This document shows, piece by piece, positions 27,632-35,529 of a stretch of 64,000 bases of DNA. Position numbers and translations under genes: made by a program. The DNA is from Flavimobilis soli (GTDB taxonomy: Bacteria; Actinomycetota; Actinomycetes; Actinomycetales; Cellulomonadaceae). Location: positions 2,542,001 through 2,606,000 of the forward strand of contig NZ_PDJH01000001.1 in NCBI RefSeq assembly GCF_002564025.1, written 5' to 3'. The notes beneath the pieces were generated by a model. It saw nothing but the letters and a program-made list of their open reading frames with translations, did no database searches and had not been told where the DNA came from. The stretch's first letter is position 1. Each line of letters begins with the position of its first letter.

Positions 27632-27788
27632 GGGAGTCTCCTGGCGTCGGGTCGGCGGGCTGCCCGACCTCGGAGCGGCCGGTGTCCCCACGGTATGGAG
27701 GTTTCGTCCGTCGCGTGCCCGCACGGACCAAGAAGACGCCGCTCGGCTGTCAGAGCGGATGCACCACTAAGTCGCGCGTACGGTCTGA

Positions 27789-29039
27789 CTACCGGGTCGC
27801 GAGCGCTCGGAGCGCGTCGCCGAGCACGTCGAGGCCGTGGTGCAGGTCGCCGGTGCGGATGGTGAGCGGGGGAGCGAGGCGGATTGTCGCGCCGTGGGTC
27901 TCCTTGGCGAGCACACCGCGACGGGCCATCTCCTCGCAGAGCGCGCGCCCACCGTTGGGCCCGTGCGTGCCGTGCACGTCGAGGCCCGCCCACAGCCCGA
28001 CCGAACGCACGCCGTCGAGCAGGCCCTCGTCGACGAGCGCGTCGAGACGCTCGCGCATCTGCCCGCCCAGCACCGTCGCGCGCTCCTGGAGGTCGCCCGG
28101 GCTCAACAGCTCCGCGACTGCTATAGCGACGGCGCACGCGAGCGGGTTCCCGCCGAACGTCGACCCGTGCGTCCCGGGTGTGAGCACAGCGAGCACCTCC
28201 TCACGGCCGACGACCGCACTCACCGGCACGATCCCGCCGCCGAGCGCCTTGCCGAGCGTCGTCAGGTCCGCGCGCACGCCCGCGAGGTCCTGGGCGAGCG
28301 TGGTCCCCGTCCGTCCCAGCCCGGACTGCACCTCGTCGAGCACGAGCAGCACGCCCGCGTCGTCACACGACGCGCGCAGACGGGGCAGGTAGTCGTCTGG
28401 CGGCACGATCACGCCCGACTCGCCCTGCACAGGCTCGACGAGCACCGCGACCGTCGTGTCGTCGATCGCGTCCGCGACCGCGTCGGCGTCGCCGTACGGC
28501 ACGACGACGAAGCCCGGCGTGTACGGACCGAAGCCGTCGCGCGCGTCCGGGGCCGTCGAGAACGACACGATCGTCGTGGTCCGGCCGTGGAACGCGCCGT
28601 CGGCGACGATGATCGTCGCCCGCTCGGGCGCGACGCCGCGCACCTCGTAGCCCCACTTCCGTGCCGCCTTGATCGCCGTCTCGACCGCCTCCGCGCCCGT
28701 GTTCATCGGCAGGAGCATCTCGGTGCCCGTGAGCGACGTGACGGCCTCGGCGAACGGCTCGAGCAGGTCGTGGTCGAACGCCCGCGACGTCAGCGTGATC
28801 CGGTCGAGCTGCGCGTGCGCCGCCTCGACGAGCGCCGGGTGCCGGTGCCCGAAGTTCAGCGCGGAGTAGCCAGCGAGCAGGTCGAGATAGCGACGTCCCG
28901 CGACGTCCGTGACCCAGCTGCCCTCGCCGCTCGTGAGCGTGACGGGCAGCGGAGCGTAGTTGCGTGCGAGCGCGGACACGTCAGCCTCCTCACCGAGGCG
29001 CGCCGTCGCGCCCCGTGCCTCGACTCTAGGGCTGACCAT
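27789..29039 (-). CDS. rocD: ornithine aminotransferase
   Basis: A 416-residue class III PLP aminotransferase. The cofactor Lys is K264 in TLGKALGGGI; other marks are NTGAEAVETAIKAARKWGY, GAFHGRTTTIVSFST, EPVQGESGV, LDEVQSGLGRTG and GTHGSTFGGNPLACA. This pattern fits ornithine--oxo-acid transaminase, which makes glutamate semialdehyde; related ornithine/acetylornithine or diaminobutyrate aminotransferases cannot be excluded by motif alone. No arginase (rocF) is adjacent. It diverges from hipBA across 90 bp, so its promoter overlaps the hipB operator region. Confidence 0.87.
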   Translation of the reverse strand: MVSPRVEARGATARLGEEADVSALARNYAPLPVTLTSGEGSWVTDVAGRRYLDLLAGYSALNFGHRHPALVEAAHAQLDRITLTSRAFDHDLLEPFAEAVTSLTGTEMLLPMNTGAEAVETAIKAARKWGYEVRGVAPERATIIVADGAFHGRTTTIVSFSTAPDARDGFGPYTPGFVVVPYGDADAVADAIDDTTVAVLVEPVQGESGVIVPPDDYLPRLRASCDDAGVLLVLDEVQSGLGRTGTTLAQDLAGVRADLTTLGKALGGGIVPVSAVVGREEVLAVLTPGTHGSTFGGNPLACAVAIAVAELLSPGDLQERATVLGGQMRERLDALVDEGLLDGVRSVGLWAGLDVHGTHGPNGGRALCEEMARRGVLAKETHGATIRLAPPLTIRTGDLHHGLDVLGDALRALATR

Positions 29040-29054
29040 GTCTCGCCAGCCACC

Positions 29055-29128
29055 ATGCCCGTGTACGGCGACATCGGTCCCATGTCGCCGTACGTAGACA
29101 CTGGGCTCATGTCGCCATACGATGACAT
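29055..29128 (+). promoter_or_regulatory. three 20-bp operator dyads spaced 27 bp over the hipBA promoter
   Basis: Copies at 29055-29074, 29082-29101 and 29109-29128 share the dyad ATGTCGCCRTACGnnGACAT in degenerate form. The right arm of copy 1 (29063-29074) and left arm of copy 2 (29082-29093) are a perfect 12-bp inverted repeat, ATGTCGCCGTAC. Copy 2 covers the -35 (TAGACA, 29095-29100) and copy 3 covers the -10 (TACGAT, 29118-29123). HipB-type repressors autoregulate through such multiple dyads. Confidence 0.75.
29095..29123 (+). promoter_or_regulatory. hipBA promoter, leaderless
   Basis: TAGACA (29095-29100), a 17-bp spacer, TACGAT (29118-29123), then 6 nt to the ATG at 29130. This is the best -35/-10 pair in this part of the window and selects ATG 29130 over three upstream in-frame ATGs. 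Confidence 0.65.
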
Positions 29129-29129
29129 C

Positions 29130-29369
29130 ATGTCCGATCCGACCTACCTGAACGCTCGCTCCGTCACTCGTCTCGGCACCGCCGTGACGGGCCTTCGCAA
29201 ACGCCGCGGATACACGCAGGCCGAGCTGGCGCGCAGGGCTGACGTCTCGCGCCAGTGGCTCGTCGCACTCGAGAACGGCCGGACCGAGGGGCTCGAGGTC
29301 GGACGCCTGATGCGCCTGCTGGAGACCCTCGACGCGAGCCTCGTCATCCGGGACGAGGGAACGCTGTGA
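29130..29369 (+). CDS. hipB: HipB-like helix-turn-helix antitoxin/repressor
   Basis: A 79-residue Xre-family protein. The helix-turn-helix runs from LGTAVTGLRKRRGYTQAELARRADVSRQWLVALENGR, residues about 15-50; a short C-terminal strand region (LDASLVIRD) matches HipB. It overlaps hipA by 4 nt (GTGA), the normal antitoxin-toxin order. It should bind and neutralise HipA and repress its own promoter through the dyads upstream. In-frame ATGs at 29055, 29082 and 29109 would add repeat-encoded peptides but fall inside the operator and before the predicted transcript start. Confidence 0.88.
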   Translation: MSDPTYLNARSVTRLGTAVTGLRKRRGYTQAELARRADVSRQWLVALENGRTEGLEVGRLMRLLETLDASLVIRDEGTL

Positions 29370-30628
29370 CAGCCCCGAGCCGCCTCGCCGTCACGCTCGC
29401 CGGCGAGCACGTCGCCGACGTCGAACGGATCCGCGGACGTCTTCGCCTCACCTACACGGACGCTGGCACCCGACCAGGCACCACACCGCTGTCGCTCTCC
29501 TTGCCCCGCGAGCGAGGCGCCTTCACCGGCGACGTGGTCGAGACGTACCTCAGAGGACTGCTCCCCGAGAGTCCCGCCGCGATCGAGGCCCTGCGAGCGA
29601 CGTACGGCGTCGACCCGAACGACCCCCTCGATGCCCTCGGCGCGATCGGTCGCGACTGCGCCGGAGCTGTGCAGTTCTGCGACGCCGACACGCTGGACGG
29701 CCCCCGCGCGGATGGCGATCTGCTCCCGGCCACAAGCTCCGACATCGAGGGGCGGCTCGCCTCGATGCGTTCGGGCAACGACTCGTCGTGGACCATGCCC
29801 GGCGAGCACTGGTCGCTCGGCGGCATGCAGGACAAGCTCGCGCTGCGACACGAGGACGGTCGATGGTTCTGGGCACACGGGGACGAGCCGACGACCCACA
29901 TCGTCAAGCCGGGCGTCCGTGGCGCGAAGTCCCAGGCCCTGGTCGAGCACGTCACGATGCGCGCGGCCGCGATGCTCGGGTGCGACGTCGCGACGACCGC
30001 CTTCACCGACTTCGCGTCGGAGCGGGCCATCGTCATCGAGCGCTTCGACCGAGCCCGCGGCGCCGACGGGCGCCTCGTGCGCACGCACGCGGAGGACGTC
30101 TGCCAGGCGCTCGGTGTCCGCGAGAAGTACGAAGAGCTCGGCGGACCGGCGGCGGCGGCCGTCGCACGCTTCCTGCGCGACGCCGCAGAGACGGCCCGAG
30201 AGGCGCGGGCGAACGTCGCGAGCTTCGTCGATGCCGTCGTGCTCAACACGGTCGTCGCAGCCCCCGACGCGCACGCACGAAACTACTCGGTCCTTCTCGA
30301 CGGTGACTCGGTCCGGCTGGCGCCCCTGTACGACGTCGCAACAGCCCTCGCCTACGCGCCGCACCAGGGTGACGCACGCCCTGTCGCCATGAGTGTCGGC
30401 GGTTGCGCCGACGCGGCCCGCATCGGCCGCGAGCACTGGATGCGGTTCTCCGACGATGTCGGCGTCGCCGCCGAGACCGTTCTCGACCGTGTGGCCGAGG
30501 TGCGAGAGCTCGCACCGCGCGCCTTCGTCGCGGCGCTCGACGAGATCGAGGACGACTGGGACGGGCAGGTCGCCGACGTCCGGCCGCGGCTGAAGGCCGG
30601 GCTCGACGGTCTCCCCGACCGGGGCTGA
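29366..30628 (+). CDS. hipA: HipA-family serine/threonine kinase toxin
   Basis: A 420-residue HipA-like kinase. Intact features: N-terminal HipA subdomain (1-110), the SLGGMQDKLAL loop at 150-160 corresponding to the gly-rich phospho-loop, ATP Lys181 in HIVKPG, catalytic Asp301 and Asn306 in PDAHARNYS, and metal Asp323 in PLYDVATA. E. coli HipA phosphorylates glutamyl-tRNA synthetase; the target here is unknown. GTG start overlaps hipB. The module interrupts two halves of a glycan locus. All visible catalytic residues are present, so it looks functional. Confidence 0.93.
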   Translation: MTAPSRLAVTLAGEHVADVERIRGRLRLTYTDAGTRPGTTPLSLSLPRERGAFTGDVVETYLRGLLPESPAAIEALRATYGVDPNDPLDALGAIGRDCAGAVQFCDADTLDGPRADGDLLPATSSDIEGRLASMRSGNDSSWTMPGEHWSLGGMQDKLALRHEDGRWFWAHGDEPTTHIVKPGVRGAKSQALVEHVTMRAAAMLGCDVATTAFTDFASERAIVIERFDRARGADGRLVRTHAEDVCQALGVREKYEELGGPAAAAVARFLRDAAETAREARANVASFVDAVVLNTVVAAPDAHARNYSVLLDGDSVRLAPLYDVATALAYAPHQGDARPVAMSVGGCADAARIGREHWMRFSDDVGVAAETVLDRVAEVRELAPRAFVAALDEIEDDWDGQVADVRPRLKAGLDGLPDRG

Positions 30629-30657
30629 CCCAGCGAGAGACGCGCGCGCAGCGGTCG

Positions 30658-31749
30658 TCAGGCCAGCAGCGCCTGGATCACGCGGCCGGCTGCGTGCCCG
30701 TCGCCGTACGGCGTCGCATCCGTGTCCGCGGGGCGCGGGCGCACGACGGCGTCGCGCACCGCTGCGGAGCCGGCCTCGCCCGTCGGGTCCGTCACCAGGA
30801 CGTTCCAGCCGAGCTCGAGCGTCTCGACCCACTCGGTCTCCGTGCGCAGCGTCGTGCACGGCACGCGCAGCAGGAACGCCTCCTTCTGGAGGCCGCCCGA
30901 GTCGGTGACGACGCCCGCGCTCGCGGACACCGCCGCGACGAGGTCGGGGTAGGCCAGGGGAGCGTGCGTGCGCAGCGAGCCACCCTCGAGGGCGAGCCCC
31001 GCGTCCGCGGCCTTCGCGACGAGGCGCGGGTGCGCGAGCAGCAGCACGGGCCTGTCGAGGCTGCGCAGCGCGTCGAGGATCCCGCCGAGGCGAGCGACGT
31101 CGTCGGTGTTCTCCGCGCGGTGGATCGTCGCGACGTAGTACCCGCCCGCGGTGAGGCCCGCCTCGGCGAGGAGAGCCGGACCGCCGTCCGTGCCGCCGTC
31201 GGCCAGGGCTTTGTCCCGCGTCGCGTACAGGACGTCCGTCATGACGTCCCCGACGAGCACCGACCGGGCCGCGAGTCCCTCGTCCGCGAGGTGCTTCATC
31301 GCGACCTCGGTCGGCGCGAGGCACAGGTCCGCGGCGTGGTCCGTCATGACGCGGTTGTGCTCCTCGGGCATCGCCCGGTTGAACGAGCGCAGGCCGGCCT
31401 CGAGGTGCGCGACGGGCACGTGCAGCTTCACCGCCGACAGCGCGCCCGCGATCGTCGAGTTCGTGTCGCCGTACACGAGCACCCAGTCCGGGCGGTGCTC
31501 GATCAGCACGTCGTCCATGCCGGCGAGGATCGCGCCCGTCTGCGCGCCGTGCCCGCCCGAGCCCACGCCCAGGTGCACGTCCGGTGCGGGGATGCCCAGG
31601 TCCTCGAAGAACACGTCGGAGAGCATCGGGTCGTAGTGCTGCCCCGTGTGCACGATGACGTGCTCGACGCCGGCCGCCGCAGCGGCGTGCGCGATCGGTG
31701 CGAGCTTGACGAACTGGGGACGGGCGCCGACGACGGACAGGATCTTCAC
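30658..31749 (-). CDS. UDP-N-acetylglucosamine 2-epimerase family (WecB/WbpI-like)
   Basis: A 363-residue non-hydrolysing 2-epimerase. Family motifs: VVGARPQFVKLAP, HTGQHYD, YGDTNS, HLEAGLRSFNR, PEEHNRVMTDHAADL, TIHRAEN, and TDSGGLQKEAFL. WecB converts UDP-GlcNAc to UDP-ManNAc; WbpI converts UDP-GlcNAc3NAcA to its manno form. With WbpB/D/E homologues in the window the WbpI activity is the better guess, but motifs alone cannot separate the two. GTG 31749 has TAGGGT 7 nt upstream. It diverges from the GT4 gene across 71 bp. Confidence 0.93.
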   Translation of the reverse strand: MKILSVVGARPQFVKLAPIAHAAAAAGVEHVIVHTGQHYDPMLSDVFFEDLGIPAPDVHLGVGSGGHGAQTGAILAGMDDVLIEHRPDWVLVYGDTNSTIAGALSAVKLHVPVAHLEAGLRSFNRAMPEEHNRVMTDHAADLCLAPTEVAMKHLADEGLAARSVLVGDVMTDVLYATRDKALADGGTDGGPALLAEAGLTAGGYYVATIHRAENTDDVARLGGILDALRSLDRPVLLLAHPRLVAKAADAGLALEGGSLRTHAPLAYPDLVAAVSASAGVVTDSGGLQKEAFLLRVPCTTLRTETEWVETLELGWNVLVTDPTGEAGSAAVRDAVVRPRPADTDATPYGDGHAAGRVIQALLA

Positions 31750-31756
31750 GCCGCTC

Positions 31757-31762
31757 ACCCTA
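31757..31762 (-). promoter_or_regulatory. -10 box TAGGGT for leaderless epimerase gene
   Basis: TAGGGT lies 7 nt before the GTG at 31749; no Shine-Dalgarno. Confidence 0.5.
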
Positions 31763-31807
31763 CCGAGGGCGGCGCGCGCCACGAGCCGGGCAACCCCTGC
31801 CAACGGC

Positions 31808-31813
31808 TAGCCT
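31808..31813 (+). promoter_or_regulatory. -10 box TAGCCT for leaderless GT4 gene
   Basis: TAGCCT lies 7 nt before the GTG at 31821, back-to-back with the epimerase promoter 45 bp away. Confidence 0.5.
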
Positions 31814-31820
31814 TGGTCCT

Positions 31821-32978
31821 GTGAAGATCCTCGTGGCCACGACCTGGTTCCCCACCCCGGGATCGCCCGCGACCGGCTCGTTCGTCGCCAAGGACGTCGC
31901 GGCGCTCTCCGAGAACAACGACGTGAGAGTCCTGCACCTCGTCGCACCCCGGCTCGCCCACGGCGCACCGACGCAGACCGAGCTCGGCGGCGTCCCGGTC
32001 GAGCGCGTCGTCATGGAGCCCAAGGACGTGCGCCAGCACGCCGCGGCTCGCGCCGCGATCCTCGATCGGGCAGACGGCGCCGACGTCCTGCACACGATGG
32101 CCTTCTCGACCCTCCTGCCGTTCCTGCGCCACGACCGCCCGCAGGTGCCGTGGGTGCACACCGAGCACTGGCACGGCGTCACCACGCGCGTCGACCTCCC
32201 GCTCGTCATGCGCCTCGCGACCCCGTTCCTGCTGCCCGTCCTGCGCAAGCCCGACGTCGTCACGGCCGTCTCCAAGATGGCGACCGCGCCGATCCGCGAC
32301 CTGCGCGGCGACCGCCCCACGAGCGTGGTGCCGTGCATCGCCGCGACGCCCGACGTCGTCCCGCCGCGCCGCGTCCGTGCCGGCACGACCGCCGAGGGCG
32401 CGCCGCTGCGGCTCGTGTCCGTCGGTGCGATGGTCCCCGGCAAGGACCCCGTCCTCATGGTCGAGACGCTCGGCGAGCTGCGCCGCCGCGGCGTCAACGC
32501 CTCGCTCACGTGGGTCGGCGACGGCCCGCTGCACGGCGACGCGCTCGCGGCCGCCGACCGGCTCCGCGTCCGCGACCACCTCACGATCACCGGACAGGTC
32601 GAGCCCGAGAAGGTCTTCGCGCAGCTCGGGGCGGCCGACGTGTTCGTCCTGCCGACCCGCTCCGAGACGTTCGGCGTCGCGATCGCCGAGGCGCTCGCGC
32701 ACGGCCGTCCCGTCGTCGTCGGCGCCGAGGGCGCCCAGCGCGAGTACGTCCGCGGCGAGGTCGGCACGTTCGTCGAGGGACGCTCGCCGTCCGAGTGGGC
32801 CGACGCCGTGCTGCGCGTCGACGAGGACACGCAGGGAACGTCCGCCGCGAAGATCGCCGCCTCGATCGGGCGTGCTTTCTCCCCCCAGTCGGTCGTCGCC
32901 GGGTACGAGCGTGCCTACCGCGACGCGATCGTCACGGCAGCCCGCGAGCACGGCATCGTCGGGCGCAGGCGCGGATGA
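31821..32978 (+). CDS. GT4 glycosyltransferase
   Basis: A 385-residue GT-B enzyme. N-terminal ILVATTWFPTPGSPATGSFV, HTEHWHG, VVTAVSKM, then RLVSVGAMVPGKDPVLMVETL at the start of the donor domain, TWVGDGPL, and the GT4 donor-site acid in VLPTRSETFGVAIAEALAHGRPVV. All family landmarks are intact. It begins a plus-strand operon with the GT2-like gene (ATGA overlap), the WecC/WbpA-like dehydrogenase and the DUF6541-like protein. Donor unknown. Confidence 0.92.
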   Translation: MKILVATTWFPTPGSPATGSFVAKDVAALSENNDVRVLHLVAPRLAHGAPTQTELGGVPVERVVMEPKDVRQHAAARAAILDRADGADVLHTMAFSTLLPFLRHDRPQVPWVHTEHWHGVTTRVDLPLVMRLATPFLLPVLRKPDVVTAVSKMATAPIRDLRGDRPTSVVPCIAATPDVVPPRRVRAGTTAEGAPLRLVSVGAMVPGKDPVLMVETLGELRRRGVNASLTWVGDGPLHGDALAAADRLRVRDHLTITGQVEPEKVFAQLGAADVFVLPTRSETFGVAIAEALAHGRPVVVGAEGAQREYVRGEVGTFVEGRSPSEWADAVLRVDEDTQGTSAAKIAASIGRAFSPQSVVAGYERAYRDAIVTAAREHGIVGRRRG

Positions 32979-34144
32979 GCCCTGGCACGCTCGGCGGGGA
33001 GCAGCCGGTCGTCGACGTCGTCGTCGCCGTCCACTCGGAGCTCCGGCCGGTCGAGCGCGCTGTCGCGTCCGCCGTCACGGGGACGGTGCCGGTCCGCGTG
33101 ACGGTCGTGTGCCACGACCTCGAGCCGGGCCTCGTCGAGGAGCGCGTGCGGGACGTCCGGCGCTCTCTCGACGGTGGCCCGCACAGCATGTGGCTCGTCT
33201 GCTTCTCCGACGGCGTCCGCAGCCCTGCGGGTCCGTTCAACCATGGCCTCGACTGTGCGCAGGCGCCGTTCGTCGCGCTCCTCGGGTCCGATGACGTCCT
33301 CGAGCCAGGCGCGATCGACTCGTGGGTGCGACTGCAGCGCCAGACGGGCGCGGACGTGGTCGTCCCGAGGCTGCGTCACGGCGCTCTCGGCGCGCCGGGC
33401 GCACCTCCGGGCCCCGGGCCTGCTGTACCGACGCCGCCCGCGCGGCCCTTGCGCTCCCGTCGGCTCGACCTCGTGCGCGACCGCCTCGCCTACCGCAGCG
33501 CTCCGCTCGGGCTGCTGCGCCGCGAGACCGTCGAGCGGCTCGGCCTCACGATGGCGTCCGGCATGACCGTCGGCGAGGACACGTGGTTCGGCCTCGGCCT
33601 GTGGTCGGGAGCCGACGTCGTCGCGTACGACCGTCGTGGCCCCGCCTACGTCATCGGCGCCGACGCCGCAGACCGCGTCACCTTCGCGACGAAGCCCGTC
33701 GCCGTCGAGCTCGCGTGCGTGCACGACGCCGTCGCGCGCCCCGCGCTCGCGGACCTCCCGCGCGCGGCCCGCCGCGCCGTCGCGACCAAGCTCACGCGCA
33801 TCAACCTCTTCGCGGCCGTGCACAACCGCAGCGAGGACCACACCTGGACGGCCCGGGACCTCGCGAGCCTGCGCGCGGGCGCCGTCGCGCTCGCGGGCTT
33901 CGCGCCCGGCTACGAGCGCGTCCTGTCGGTCGCCGAGCGCGACCTCCTCGACGCTCTGCGCGCCCCCGCACCGGCGGGGGAGGGCGACGTCGCGCGACGC
34001 GGCGCCGAGCTCGTGCGGCTGTCCGCCCGACGTCGCCGGCACGGCACGCTCGCGACCCTGCGCACACGCGACCTGCGCGCCCTCCTCGCCCGGGAGGCGC
34101 CGTTGCGACTCATGACGGCGTCGGTCCTCACCACGCGTCTGTGA
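32975..34144 (+). CDS. GT2-like glycosyltransferase, paralogue of the 21946 gene
   Basis: A 389-residue GT-A type protein: VVVAVHSELRPVERAVASAV, VTVVCHD, SPAGPFNHGLD, LGSDDVLEPGAIDSW, LAYRSAPLGLLRRETVERLGL and GEDTWFGLGLW. Each motif is present at the matching place in the 21946 gene, so the two are paralogues lying 11 kb apart. A Pro/Gly-rich insert sits near residues 135-155. The C-terminal third is helical and basic. ATG 32975 overlaps the GT4 stop. Donor unknown. Confidence 0.82.
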   Translation: MSPGTLGGEQPVVDVVVAVHSELRPVERAVASAVTGTVPVRVTVVCHDLEPGLVEERVRDVRRSLDGGPHSMWLVCFSDGVRSPAGPFNHGLDCAQAPFVALLGSDDVLEPGAIDSWVRLQRQTGADVVVPRLRHGALGAPGAPPGPGPAVPTPPARPLRSRRLDLVRDRLAYRSAPLGLLRRETVERLGLTMASGMTVGEDTWFGLGLWSGADVVAYDRRGPAYVIGADAADRVTFATKPVAVELACVHDAVARPALADLPRAARRAVATKLTRINLFAAVHNRSEDHTWTARDLASLRAGAVALAGFAPGYERVLSVAERDLLDALRAPAPAGEGDVARRGAELVRLSARRRRHGTLATLRTRDLRALLAREAPLRLMTASVLTTRL

Positions 34145-34157
34145 CGGCGCGCGGTCG

Positions 34158-34163
34158 TATGCT
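34158..34163 (+). promoter_or_regulatory. possible -10 box TATGCT before the UDP-sugar dehydrogenase
   Basis: TATGCT sits 64 nt before the ATG in the only gap (83 bp) of this operon; a secondary promoter is possible. Confidence 0.3.
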
Positions 34164-34227
34164 CAGGGGCGGAAAGCGGCGACCCGGTCGACGCCCCACC
34201 CCGACACGTACTTCCTCTAGGAGCTCC

Positions 34228-35529
34228 ATGCGCATCGCAGTCCTCGCCCTCGGCAAGATCGGCCTGCCGCTCGCCGTGCAGTTCGCCGACGCCGGGCACG
34301 ACGTCGTCGGGGTCGACGTCAACGCGCGCACGGTCGAGCTCGTCAACGCGGGCACGGAGCCGTTCCCCGGCGAGACGGACCTCGCCGAGAAGCTCGCCGC
34401 GAACGTCGCCGCGGGCCGTTTGCGCGCGACCACCGACTACGGCGACGCGGTCCCGGGCGCTGACGCCGTCGTGCTCGTGGTGCCGCTGTTCGTCGACGAG
34501 GAGACGGCCGAGCCGGACTTCGCGTGGATGGACGCCGCGACCCGTGCGCTCGGCGAGCACCTCACGCCGGGCACGCTCGTCTCGTACGAGACGACCCTGC
34601 CGGTCGGCACGACGCGCGGCCGCTGGAAGCCGATGCTCGAGGAGACGTCGGGCCTCGTCGAGGGCCGCGACTTCCACGTCGTCTTCTCCCCGGAGCGGGT
34701 GCTCACGGGCCGCGTGTTCGCGGACCTGCGCAAGTACCCCAAGCTGGTCGGCGGGCTCAGCGCCGAGGGTGCGGCTCTCGCGACCTCGTTCTACGAGGCC
34801 GTCCTCACCTTCGACGAGCGCGACGACCTGGCGCGGCCGAACGGCGTGTGGGACCTCGGCTCCGCGGAGGCCGCGGAGATGGCGAAGCTCGCCGAGACGA
34901 CGTACCGCGACGTCAACATCGCGCTGGCCAACCAGTTCGGCGCGTTCGCGGAGAAGGTCGGCATCGACATCTACCAGGTGATCGAGGCCTGCAACTCCCA
35001 GCCGTACTCGCACCTGCACCGCCCGGGCATCGCCGTCGGCGGTCACTGCATCCCGGTCTACCCGCGCCTGTACCTGTCGGTCGACCCGGACGCGTCCGTC
35101 GTCCGCGAGGCGCGCGCCGTCAACGCCGCCAACCCGGCGCGCGTCGTCGCTCGTGCGGAGGAGCTGCTCGGCTCGCTCGACGGCCTCACGGTCGCCGTGC
35201 TCGGCGCGTCCTACCGCGGCGGCGTCAAGGAGACGGCCTTCTCGGGCGTCTTCCCGGTCGTCGCGGCGCTCGAGTCGCGCGGCGCCACGGCGGTCGTCCA
35301 CGACCCGATGTTCACCGACGACGAGCTGGCGAAGACCGGGCTCACCCCGTTCCACCTCGGTGACGCGGCCGACGTCGCGATCGTCCAGGCCGACCACCGC
35401 GCCTACGCCCAGCTCGCCCCGGCCGACCTGCCCGGCGTGCGCCTCCTGGTCGACGGCCGCCGCGTGACCGACGCGTCCCTGTGGCAGGGCGTCCCGCGCG
35501 TCGTCGTCGGCACGGGGACGCCTGCATGA
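34228..35529 (+). CDS. UDP-N-acetyl-hexosamine 6-dehydrogenase (WecC/WbpA-like)
   Basis: A 433-residue UDP-glucose/GDP-mannose dehydrogenase-family enzyme. Features: N-terminal NAD site LALGKIGLPLAVQFADAGHDVVGVD, SYETTLPVGTT, FSPERVLTGRVFADL, the central helical domain with AKLAETTYRDVNIALANQF, catalytic Cys in GGHCIPVYP, and the C-terminal UDP-binding VLGASYRGGVKETAFSG. It oxidises C6 of UDP-GlcNAc (WbpA) or UDP-ManNAc (WecC) twice to the uronate. AGGAG lies 6 nt before the ATG. With WbpB, D, E and I homologues in the window, WbpA activity is favoured. Confidence 0.93.
   Translation: MRIAVLALGKIGLPLAVQFADAGHDVVGVDVNARTVELVNAGTEPFPGETDLAEKLAANVAAGRLRATTDYGDAVPGADAVVLVVPLFVDEETAEPDFAWMDAATRALGEHLTPGTLVSYETTLPVGTTRGRWKPMLEETSGLVEGRDFHVVFSPERVLTGRVFADLRKYPKLVGGLSAEGAALATSFYEAVLTFDERDDLARPNGVWDLGSAEAAEMAKLAETTYRDVNIALANQFGAFAEKVGIDIYQVIEACNSQPYSHLHRPGIAVGGHCIPVYPRLYLSVDPDASVVREARAVNAANPARVVARAEELLGSLDGLTVAVLGASYRGGVKETAFSGVFPVVAALESRGATAVVHDPMFTDDELAKTGLTPFHLGDAADVAIVQADHRAYAQLAPADLPGVRLLVDGRRVTDASLWQGVPRVVVGTGTPA

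Noticed and set aside
29055..29129. Start of hipB at ATG 29055, 29082 or 29109
   Set aside because: The -35/-10 pair puts transcription at 29130, and the helix-turn-helix is complete from there. Kept only as a finding.
28856..29131. Minus-strand frame across the hipB operator encoding repeated SxYGDM peptides
   Set aside because: The repeats arise because the operators are palindromic; the rest of the frame has no coding character and overlaps rocD antisense.
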